DNA of 64,000 bases from JAHJQZ01 sp963676075 (GTDB taxonomy: Bacteria > Pseudomonadota > Alphaproteobacteria > Rhizobiales > Devosiaceae): the NCBI GenBank assembly GCA_963676075.2, contig CAXXNZ010000006.1:1-64000 (forward strand), given 5' to 3'. Shown here one piece after another: positions 40,400 to 47,681 of the stretch; the first letter of the stretch is position 1; each line of letters begins with the position of its first letter. The notes beneath the pieces are model-generated. The model saw only the letters and a program-made list of their open reading frames with translations. It had not been told where the DNA came from and did not search any database. The position numbers and the translations under genes are program-made.

Positions 40400-42949
40400 A
40401 TGGCTACCTCCTCCTCCGCCTCTCCTGAACAGTTCAAGTGGACCGCCTTGCCGCGTGTCAGCCTGCCGTTGCGGCTTGCCGGCATCCTGTTGGCTTTTGG
40501 CGCGCTTGCAGCGCTGGCGGCACTCGCCACCTGGTCGGCAAGCGATCCAAGCTTTTCGTTCGCCACCGACAAGCACCCGACGAACCTGCTCGGCTTTGGC
40601 GGGGCAGCCTTTGCCGACCTCGCCATACAGATCTTCGGCATCGCCAGTTTTCTTGCCGTTCTGCCGCCGGCGATCTGGGCCGTCTCCTATCTCAAGCGCC
40701 GCAGGCCGACCCGGATGACGGCGCGCGTGCTGGTGTGGCCGGTCTCGGTTGTCCTTAGCGCCGGTTTGCTGTCCTGTTTTGCCACACCCGGGACCTGGCC
40801 CTTGCCGACAGGGCTTGGCGGTCTGATCGGCTCTGGCTTTGTTGCGCTGGCCCGCACCGTCACCGGAGAAACACCGGCCGGCGCCGCCGCCATTCTCTAT
40901 GGCCTGATCCTTTTGCCGCCGACACTTGCCGCCTTGTGGTTCACCTCCGGCATCAGCGCCGCCAAACTCGAGGAAGCGCCGGCCGATCCGGTCACCGAAG
41001 ATCGCACCGGCATCCTCGATGTCGGGATCGGCGCGCTGGTCCATCTCGGCTTTTCGCTCAGAACTGCCTGGCGTCGCGCCATGGCACGGGAACGCCATTC
41101 CGACGTTCACGCGCCTGCCGCTGATGATGCGGCATTTGAACATGACGTGCCCGATCACGACGACCGGCAGCCTCCTGCCAGCAGCGAGCGCATCGAACCG
41201 CGCCTCGACTTCCTCGACGATAGCCAGGGGGATTTCGAGCCGACGCCGGTCAGCGCCTATGCCGATTATGACGAGCACGAGACATATGAGGATGCGGAGC
41301 CGCCGGCGCCGCCCGCCCAACAAGCCGCTCCGCTTGAGGCGAATGATACCGGCCCGGCACCGCAGATCGCTGCCGCCGCGCGCACCCGTCCGGGCCGCCG
41401 CGCCGCCAATGAAGCACAAGGGTCTCTGCTCGAAGCCGAAGGCTTTGCCTTGCCCGAACTGAGCTTTCTCAACGAGCCACAGCATGCCGGGCTGGCCGAT
41501 GAGCACAAGCCCGACCGACTCGAGGCACAGGCGCGGCAGCTTGAGGGCGTGCTCGAGGATTTCGGCGTCAAGGGCGACATCATCCATGTCCGGCCTGGCC
41601 CGGTGGTTACGCTTTATGAGCTTGAGCCGGCGCCCGGCATCAAATCGTCCCGCGTCATCTCGCTGGCCGACGACATCGCCCGCTCGATGAGCGCCATTTC
41701 CGCCCGCGTGGCCGTGGTGCCAGGGCGCAATGTCATCGGCATCGAACTGCCGAATCAGACGCGCGAGACCGTCTATCTCAAGGAAATGCTGGCTTCGGCC
41801 GATTTCGAGAAAACCAAGGGCAAGCTTAATATCTGCCTCGGCAAAACCATCGGCGGTGAGCCGGTCGTCGCCGATCTTGCCCGCATGCCGCATCTTCTGG
41901 TTGCGGGCACCACCGGGTCCGGCAAATCCGTGGCCATCAACACGATGATTCTGTCGATCCTTTACAAGCTGACGCCCGAGCAATGCCGGCTGATCATGAT
42001 CGACCCGAAAATGCTGGAACTCAGCATTTACGACGGCATTCCCCATCTGCTCTCGCCCGTCGTCACCGACCCGGGCAAGGCGGTCGTCGCCCTCAAGTGG
42101 GCCGTCCGCGAGATGGAAGACCGCTACAAGAAGATGTCCAAGATTGGTGTCAGGAACATCGATGGCTTCAACGCCCGCGTCGCCGAGGCGCAGAAGAAGG
42201 GCAAGACCATCACCCGCACCATCCAGACCGGATTCGACAAGGAAACCGGCGAGGCGATCTACGAGAACGAGGAATTCGATCTCGAACCGCTGCCCTTCAT
42301 CGTCGTCATCGTCGACGAAATGGCCGACCTGATGATGGTCGCCGGCAAGGACATCGAAGGCGCCATCCAGCGGCTGGCGCAGATGGCGCGCGCCGCCGGC
42401 ATCCACCTGATCATGGCGACCCAGCGCCCGTCCGTCGATGTCATTACCGGTACGATCAAGGCGAATTTCCCGACCCGCATCTCCTTCCAGGTCACATCCA
42501 AGATCGACAGCCGCACCATTCTTGGCGAACAGGGCGCCGAGCAGCTCCTCGGCATGGGCGACATGTTGTACATGGCCGGTGGCGGCCGTATCCGTCGACT
42601 GCACGGACCTTTCGTCTCCGACCGCGAAGTCGAGGATGTCGTCGCCCACCTCAAGGACCAGGGGGCGCCCGACTATCTCGAATCGATCACCGCCGATGAG
42701 GATGACGAAGACGGCGGCATGTTCGGCGATTCTTTCGGCGGTTCGGGGGACGAACTCTACGACAAGGCGGTCAATGTCGTGTTGAACGATAAGAAGGCCT
42801 CGACCTCCTATATCCAGCGCCGCCTGTCGATCGGCTACAACCGCGCCGCAACGCTGATCGAGCGCATGGAAAAAGAAGGCGTGATCTCGCCCGCCAACCA
42901 TGCCGGCAAGCGCGAAATCCTCGTGGGCGACAATGCCGATGGGTATTAA
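40400..42949 (+). CDS. ftsK: DNA translocase FtsK
   Basis: An 849-residue septal DNA pump that clears chromosome termini and activates XerCD recombination. Residues 1-175 hold four membrane helices. An acidic, Pro/Ala-rich linker follows (about 190-350), then the alpha/beta motor domain with Walker A GTTGSGKS at 503-510, Walker B FIVVIVDEMADLM, and a C-terminal gamma domain (STSYIQRRLSIGYNRAATLIERMEKEG) that reads KOPS sites. The ATG at 40400 is chosen over an in-frame GTG six bases upstream; neither has a strong ribosome site. A CtrA-like box lies upstream. Confidence 0.97.
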   Translation: MATSSSASPEQFKWTALPRVSLPLRLAGILLAFGALAALAALATWSASDPSFSFATDKHPTNLLGFGGAAFADLAIQIFGIASFLAVLPPAIWAVSYLKRRRPTRMTARVLVWPVSVVLSAGLLSCFATPGTWPLPTGLGGLIGSGFVALARTVTGETPAGAAAILYGLILLPPTLAALWFTSGISAAKLEEAPADPVTEDRTGILDVGIGALVHLGFSLRTAWRRAMARERHSDVHAPAADDAAFEHDVPDHDDRQPPASSERIEPRLDFLDDSQGDFEPTPVSAYADYDEHETYEDAEPPAPPAQQAAPLEANDTGPAPQIAAAARTRPGRRAANEAQGSLLEAEGFALPELSFLNEPQHAGLADEHKPDRLEAQARQLEGVLEDFGVKGDIIHVRPGPVVTLYELEPAPGIKSSRVISLADDIARSMSAISARVAVVPGRNVIGIELPNQTRETVYLKEMLASADFEKTKGKLNICLGKTIGGEPVVADLARMPHLLVAGTTGSGKSVAINTMILSILYKLTPEQCRLIMIDPKMLELSIYDGIPHLLSPVVTDPGKAVVALKWAVREMEDRYKKMSKIGVRNIDGFNARVAEAQKKGKTITRTIQTGFDKETGEAIYENEEFDLEPLPFIVVIVDEMADLMMVAGKDIEGAIQRLAQMARAAGIHLIMATQRPSVDVITGTIKANFPTRISFQVTSKIDSRTILGEQGAEQLLGMGDMLYMAGGGRIRRLHGPFVSDREVEDVVAHLKDQGAPDYLESITADEDDEDGGMFGDSFGGSGDELYDKAVNVVLNDKKASTSYIQRRLSIGYNRAATLIERMEKEGVISPANHAGKREILVGDNADGY

Positions 42950-43079
42950 GGAGCGCTGCCTGCCGCTCCATATTTCCGGCTCAATCCGGGGATGAAGCCC
43001 GACTGTGCGATTTGGAGACAGACCAGCCAGTATCGGCATCGGGCGCGCCTGCGCGCTTTGGTATGGTGCCCCTTACCTC

Positions 43080-43095
43080 TGATTCACGTGAAACA
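43080..43095. promoter_or_regulatory. parS-like site upstream of lolA
   Basis: TGATTCACGTGAAACA is one base from the perfect palindrome TGTTTCACGTGAAACA. Its reverse complement is identical to the sites at 54084 and 56432. The only intergenic copy. Confidence 0.7.
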
Positions 43096-43173
43096 GTCCG
43101 CCCGGCAATCTCTGTGTTGCCGCATTTTTCTGACTGAACTGTCCGGTCTGCCGTAGACAAGGAAATGCCCATC

Positions 43174-43782
43174 ATGATTCGCCGCGCCGTGTTCGGTCTT
43201 ATCGCTTCTTGCCTCTTCGTCCTGCCGGCGATGGCGCTCGATCGCATGCTGACGCCTGAAGAAGAGGACATGATCAAGCAGATCAACGCGCACAACACCG
43301 CCATTCACACCATGGCCGGGCGTTTTGTGCAGATCGACACCATGGGCAACCGCGCCGAGGGCATGTTCTTCCTAGAGCGCCCGAACAAGATTTCGTTCCG
43401 CTACGCCCCGCCGTCGCGCCAACAGATCGTCTCGGTCGGCGAGGGTTTCTTTCTGATCGACCGGGCTGAGAAGAAGGTTTCGACCTATCCGCAGGACAGC
43501 GTGCCACTCAGGCAGTTCCTCAAGAAGGACATCAACCTGTTCGAGGCCAACATCCTCGATGTCGTCATGGACGACACGCATGTCTCGGTCACTCTCATCG
43601 ACGATACCCCGGCCGGGACCGTGCAGGTAGACCTGATCTTCGACAAGGAAAGCAAGGATCTGGTGCAGTGGACCCTGACCGAGCCGAGCGGGGCAGAACT
43701 GACCTTCTCGATCTACGATGTCGCTTTCAACATCGAGCTGCCCGACTCGCTGTTCTTCATCAATCGCTTCTTCGACAGCTAG
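43174..43782 (+). CDS. lolA: Outer-membrane lipoprotein carrier protein LolA
   Basis: A 202-residue periplasmic chaperone that carries lipoproteins from LolCDE to the outer membrane. The signal peptide MIRRAVFGLIASCLFVLPAM is followed by the LolA fold with GRFVQIDTMGNRAEGMFFLERPNKISFRYAPP and DSLFFINRF at the end. Two in-frame ATGs exist. The AAGGA site at 43159-43163 is only one base from the first (43165) but 10 bases from the second (43174), so I take the second. It lies 215 bases after ftsK, with a parS-like site between. Confidence 0.93.
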   Translation: MIRRAVFGLIASCLFVLPAMALDRMLTPEEEDMIKQINAHNTAIHTMAGRFVQIDTMGNRAEGMFFLERPNKISFRYAPPSRQQIVSVGEGFFLIDRAEKKVSTYPQDSVPLRQFLKKDINLFEANILDVVMDDTHVSVTLIDDTPAGTVQVDLIFDKESKDLVQWTLTEPSGAELTFSIYDVAFNIELPDSLFFINRFFDS

Positions 43783-43832
43783 AGTGTTTTGAGGAAAAGT
43801 GGAGACCACTTTTCTGATTCGAAAACACCACG
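43782..43832 (+). repeat. Dispersed palindromic repeat, copy C
   Basis: It begins at the last base of the lolA stop. Arms GAGTGTTTT and AAAACACC enclose GGAAAAGTGGAGACCACTTTTC, which itself forms a second stem. Confidence 0.7.
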
Positions 43833-43990
43833 ACTGATGGACACAGAGCAGATCAGACGCTTCCAAAGCGAGATCTGCTCCAGGCGCCCGTCCGGGCGCT
43901 ACGCTGGAGCGTGGCTCACAGGACCGGCATAAAGGCTCCCGAATAGACCACGGGCTTTGTTTCGGCAAAGCTCATGGTCTATGTCTTTGG

Positions 43991-44043
43991 GTGGTCGCGT
44001 GTTCGAACCGAAAAACCGGTTTCCACTTTTTCTGAACACGCTC
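43991..44043 (-). repeat. Dispersed palindromic repeat, copy D
   Basis: On the minus strand it reads GAGCGTGTTCAGAAAAAGTG and GAAACCGGTTTTTCGGTTCG, then the arm AACACGCGACCAC. It ends 17 bases before the xthA start codon. Confidence 0.85.
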
Positions 44044-44060
44044 AAATTGGAGCGAATCGC

Positions 44061-44864
44061 ATGCCGGTCACACTTGCCACCTGGAACATCAATTCCGTGC
44101 GCCTGCGCATCGATTTGGTGCGCCAATTCCTCGCCGAGCACCGCCCAGACATCCTGTGCCTGCAGGAAATCAAGTGCCAGAACGACCAGTTCCCGCAAAA
44201 GGAGCTGGCGGCCGCCGGCTACCCGCATCAGGCGGTGCACGGGCAAAAGGGCTATCACGGCGTCGCCATCGTCTCCCGCCTGCCTTTGAGCGAAACCAGT
44301 TCGCGCACCTTCTGCGATATCCCCGACTCCCGGCATGTCTCGGTCAAGGTCGATCTCGGCGCCGGCCCCGTGAGCCTGCACAATTTCTACATTCCCGCTG
44401 GCGGCGACGAACCTGATCCGGACATCAACCCGAAATTCCGCCACAAGCTCGACTTCCTCGCCGAGCTCAAGGACTGGTTCGACACGCCCGAATTCGACAA
44501 GAGTCAGGTCATCGTTGGCGATTTCAACATCGCGCCGCACGAGAACGACGTCTGGGGCCACAAGCAATTGCTCAAGGTCGTCTCGCACACGCCGATCGAG
44601 ACCGAAACACTCGACGCGTTGCGCGACCGGCGGAGTTGGGTCGACCTCGTCCGCCAGCACATCCCCTATGATCAGAAGCTTTATTCGTGGTGGTCCTATC
44701 GCGCCAAGGACTGGGATGCGTCCGACAAGGGCCGCCGGCTCGATCACATCTGGGCAACCGGCGATGTCGCGGAAAAGGCGCGAAGTGCGGAAATTCTCAG
44801 GCCCTGGCGCGGCACCGGTGAGAAGCCGTCCGACCACGTGCCGGTCATGGTCAGCTTCGGATAG
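44061..44864 (+). CDS. xthA: Exodeoxyribonuclease III (AP endonuclease)
   Basis: A 267-residue DNA repair enzyme cutting at abasic sites and trimming 3' ends. Catalytic landmarks are ATWNINSVRLR at the start, LQEIKCQNDQFP near residue 33, VGDFNIAPHENDVW near 152, and SDHVPVMVSF at the end. The start at 44061 (GGAG upstream) is chosen because the frame's earlier part lies in repeat copy D. Gene order ftsK-lolA-xthA is conserved in the group. Confidence 0.96.
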   Translation: MPVTLATWNINSVRLRIDLVRQFLAEHRPDILCLQEIKCQNDQFPQKELAAAGYPHQAVHGQKGYHGVAIVSRLPLSETSSRTFCDIPDSRHVSVKVDLGAGPVSLHNFYIPAGGDEPDPDINPKFRHKLDFLAELKDWFDTPEFDKSQVIVGDFNIAPHENDVWGHKQLLKVVSHTPIETETLDALRDRRSWVDLVRQHIPYDQKLYSWWSYRAKDWDASDKGRRLDHIWATGDVAEKARSAEILRPWRGTGEKPSDHVPVMVSFG

Positions 44865-44888
44865 AGCGCGAGCTGGATCGCCTCGGCA

Positions 44889-45338
44889 TCAGCGTTCGTG
44901 TCGGAAGGGCTCCATGGCGCCGAGGAAACTGTTCATTTCCTCTTCAATGCGCATCGCGGCCCGTTCGGCGATCAGCGGGAACTGCCGCATCAGCTTGGCA
45001 AAGGCGGCACGCGGCACGAACAGCAGTTCGACATCGGTCGCTGCCCTCAGCGAGGCGCGTCGCGCACGCGACAGGATCAGACCCATCTCACCAAGCACGG
45101 CGCCGTGTTCGCTGATGCGTTGTGGCTTGAAGCTGGTGCCGTCGCTGTCTCCGACCAGGACCTCGCCCGTCATGAGCACGAAGGCGCCCTCGGAGGCGTC
45201 GCCACGCTTGTAGATGACATCGCCAGCATTAAAGCTCCGCCGCTCGCTGGAGAAAGCCAGAAGACGCCTCTGCTCATCGTCGCAGATCCGGAAAAAGTCT
45301 GCCTCTGCCAGGGCGGAGGTATAATCGTCGAGCTCCAT
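44889..45338 (-). CDS. Stand-alone cyclic nucleotide-binding domain protein
   Basis: A 149-residue protein consisting of one CNMP-binding (Crp-type) beta-roll: FFRICDDEQRRLLAFSSERRSFNAGDVIYKRGDASEGAFVLMTGEV, then EHGAVLGEMGLILSRARRASLRA for the phosphate-binding cassette. The Arg and Glu that hold cyclic phosphate appear as GEMG...RRAS. There is no helix-turn-helix or other output domain, so it likely acts through a partner. It converges with xthA; a repeat copy lies between it and the response-regulator gene upstream. Confidence 0.88.
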   Translation of the reverse strand: MELDDYTSALAEADFFRICDDEQRRLLAFSSERRSFNAGDVIYKRGDASEGAFVLMTGEVLVGDSDGTSFKPQRISEHGAVLGEMGLILSRARRASLRAATDVELLFVPRAAFAKLMRQFPLIAERAAMRIEEEMNSFLGAMEPFRHER

Positions 45339-45472
45339 GCTCCAGATGCCCCCAAGCGCTCCGCCTCCAGCTCATGGCTCAAAGGCGAAGCGCGAAATCG
45401 TCCGACCGGCCCCCGGTCAGCTGGACCTCTCTGCGCCTTGAGGTATTCAAGTCGCAGGGCCCTGTCTTTCCA

Positions 45473-45525
45473 GTGGTCGCGTGTCCGAACCGAAAAACCG
45501 GTGCCCACTTTTTCTGGACACGCTC
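45473..45525 (-). repeat. Dispersed palindromic repeat, copy E (best consensus)
   Basis: On the minus strand it reads GGAGCGTGTCCAGAAAAAGT, GGGCACCGGTTTTTCGG and TTCGGACACGCGACCAC. The arms GCGTGTCC / GGACACGC are perfect. It touches the response-regulator stop codon. Confidence 0.85.
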
Positions 45526-46209
45526 CTACGGAACCAGACGATAGCCGCCTTCTTCGGTCACGAGCAACCGTGCATTGGCTGGATCCCGCTCGATTTTCTG
45601 CCGGAGGCGGTAGATATGGGTCTCGAGCGTGTGGGTGGTGACGCGGTTGTTGTAGCCCCAGACCTCCTTGAGCAGAATATCGCGCGAAATGGTCTTGGGG
45701 CCCTGGCGATACAGGTATTTGAGAATCGAGGTTTCCTTGTCGGTCAGCCTGACCTTGGAGCCTTCTCCCGTTTCCAGGAGCTTTGCCGCCGGCTGGAAGG
45801 TGTAATGGCCGATGGTGAAGGTCACGTCCTCGGACTGATCGTGCTGCCTCAGGGCTGCACGAATGCGGGCCAGCAGCACCGAAAAGCGGAAGGGCTTGGT
45901 GACATAGTCGTTGGCGCCGGATTCGAGCCCGAGAATTTCGTCAGAATCGGTGTCGTGGCCGGTCAGCATCAGAATCGGGGCCTTGAAGCCGTCCTTGCGA
46001 AGGATCTTCACCGCTTCGCGCCCATCCATGTCAGGCAGTCCGACATCGAGGATCATCAGGTCCACATGGGCGTCTTTGGCGAGCTTGAGGGCTTCGCCGG
46101 CGCTGCCCGCCTCGGTGATCTCGAATTCACGGTAATGGGCAAGCTGGTCTACCAGCGTCTGCCTCAGCTCCGTATCGTCGTCGACAAGAAAAATCCTTCT
46201 CTTCATCAT
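45526..46209 (-). CDS. OmpR/PhoB-family response regulator
   Basis: A 227-residue two-component regulator. The receiver domain has the acidic pair in LVDDD (10-12), phospho-acceptor Asp55 in LMILDVGLPDMDG, Thr83 in MLTGHD and Lys105 in VTKPFR. The C-terminal winged helix (KVRLTDKETSILKYLYRQGP to THTLETHIYRLRQKIERDP) binds DNA. No histidine kinase is adjacent, so the partner is elsewhere. Two ATG codons sit side by side after AGGGACA. The same neighbourhood (xthA, CNMP protein, regulator) recurs in related genomes. Confidence 0.94.
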   Translation of the reverse strand: MMKRRIFLVDDDTELRQTLVDQLAHYREFEITEAGSAGEALKLAKDAHVDLMILDVGLPDMDGREAVKILRKDGFKAPILMLTGHDTDSDEILGLESGANDYVTKPFRFSVLLARIRAALRQHDQSEDVTFTIGHYTFQPAAKLLETGEGSKVRLTDKETSILKYLYRQGPKTISRDILLKEVWGYNNRVTTHTLETHIYRLRQKIERDPANARLLVTEEGGYRLVP

Positions 46210-46331
46210 TGTCCCTACTCCGCAAGGGTCTGCACATGCCTACCAGGATTGGCAGGCATTTTCGTGATGGCGCGACAATAGCGAGCGAGTGCACACACGC
46301 CAATCAATTGGATGTGACGGAAACGAGAGGG

Positions 46332-46877
46332 TTAATCCCGTGCTGCGGGCTGGTGTGGCAGGTCCATAAAGAGCGCGACAATGCCAGCACGCGTGATTGT
46401 GTGCCGATCGGAAAGGCGATCAATGATCTCGCCGAGCCAAGGTCTGTTCGGAAGATGGCGCGCAACCAGAGAGCTCGCCGAATTTTCTGCCAGTTCCGCC
46501 ATGGTGTCACGGCCTACATCCTGATCGAGAACGGCAAGCGCGTCAGCCAGTTTCAGCATGTCGGCAATTTGGGTATCGGCGTTGACGCCTGTGCGATGAT
46601 CATGCGCCCTGATGGCATCGAGCGCATCGTCCGGAAGGCGCGACGCGAGGCTGTCGGCGGTCACGAGCCCGTGTCGCGCCCAGTCTGCGCCGATCTCATA
46701 GTAATCGAGGTCGTGGCAATACCCGACCAGCATGAAGAGCTCGGCATCGGCATCGACGAGGCGGGCAAGGCGGTTCATGACCTCGCCGACAAACAGCGCG
46801 TGAGCGGCACGCGGACGGTCTCCGAGCTTTTGCCCGATCAGCGCCCGTGCTTCGTCAAGTGTCAGGCGCCGATTCAC
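46332..46877 (-). CDS. HD-domain hydrolase
   Basis: A 181-residue metal-dependent phosphohydrolase-like protein. The HD residues are His26 (RAAHALFVGE), His55-Asp56 (GYCHDLDYYE), a later AHDHRTG and Asp in LKLADALAVLD. Substrates of such small HD proteins are often nucleotides, but here unknown. Four bases overlap the upstream yggS-type gene (ATGA), implying coupled synthesis. Confidence 0.85.
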   Translation of the reverse strand: MNRRLTLDEARALIGQKLGDRPRAAHALFVGEVMNRLARLVDADAELFMLVGYCHDLDYYEIGADWARHGLVTADSLASRLPDDALDAIRAHDHRTGVNADTQIADMLKLADALAVLDQDVGRDTMAELAENSASSLVARHLPNRPWLGEIIDRLSDRHTITRAGIVALFMDLPHQPAARD

Positions 46878-47557
46878 CCGCGTGTGCCGAACAGCGCCGA
46901 ACCGACGCGGACATGGGTGGCGCCCATCTCGATGGCGATCTCGAAATCACCACTCATGCCCATCGAAACGTTGGGCAAGCCAGCCTGATCGGCAAGTTGC
47001 TTCAAAAGGGCGAAATAGGGTCCGGGCGCTTCATCGAGCGGCGGAATGCCCATCAGTCCGACCACGTCCAGTCCATGCTCATCCCGGCAGCGGGCGACAA
47101 AGGCCAGCGCTTCGTCGACGGGAATGCCGGATTTCTGCTCCTCGGCTCCGATATTGACCTGGATGTAGCAGGGCAAATGCCGGTTCTGCGCATCCATTTC
47201 CTTTGTAAGGGCAATGGCGACCTTGTCGCGGTCGACACTTTCGATGACATCGAACAGCGCGACAGCATCGCGGGCCTTGTTGGTCTGCAGTGGTCCGATC
47301 AGGTGCAATTCGATGTCCGGATAGGTCGCCTTGAGCCCAGGCCACTTGGCCTGCGCTTCCTGCACCCGGTTCTCGCCGAACAGGCGCTGACCGGCCTTTA
47401 TCAATGGTTCGATGGCTTCAGCGTCGAAGGTCTTGGAGACGGCGACTAGCGTGACCTCGCGTACGTCTGCGTCGAAACGCAGAGCCGCTCGCCGTATGCG
47501 GTTCTGAATGATCTCCAGACGATCCGCGACATTTGGTGCCGGAATGCTTGCCGCCAT
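46874..47557 (-). CDS. YggS/PLPBP-family pyridoxal-phosphate homeostasis protein
   Basis: A 227-residue PLP-binding TIM-barrel protein that controls the free PLP pool. The PLP lysine is Lys42 in LVAVSKTFDAE. Other family marks are GENRVQEAQAKW near residue 78, HLIGPLQTNKAR near 103, VNIGAEEQKSGIP and SMGMSGDFEIAIEMGATHVRVGSALFG at the end. It is read divergently from leuS and upstream of the HD gene. Confidence 0.96.
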   Translation of the reverse strand: MAASIPAPNVADRLEIIQNRIRRAALRFDADVREVTLVAVSKTFDAEAIEPLIKAGQRLFGENRVQEAQAKWPGLKATYPDIELHLIGPLQTNKARDAVALFDVIESVDRDKVAIALTKEMDAQNRHLPCYIQVNIGAEEQKSGIPVDEALAFVARCRDEHGLDVVGLMGIPPLDEAPGPYFALLKQLADQAGLPNVSMGMSGDFEIAIEMGATHVRVGSALFGTRG

Positions 47558-47681
47558 GGACTGAAGCCTTGTTTTGCGGGCGCCGGCGCCGGGCCCGACA
47601 GTTGACCTTGCGATGCTTTTCTGATGAGTGTCGCCTAACCAAATTTTCCCGGTAACACAACACTTACAAAGAGCCGTTCCC

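Noticed and set aside
40331..43039. 902-residue minus-strand frame
   Set aside because: Antisense shadow of ftsK, caused by high GC at third codon positions; repetitive Asp/His/Gly/Arg composition and no domain.
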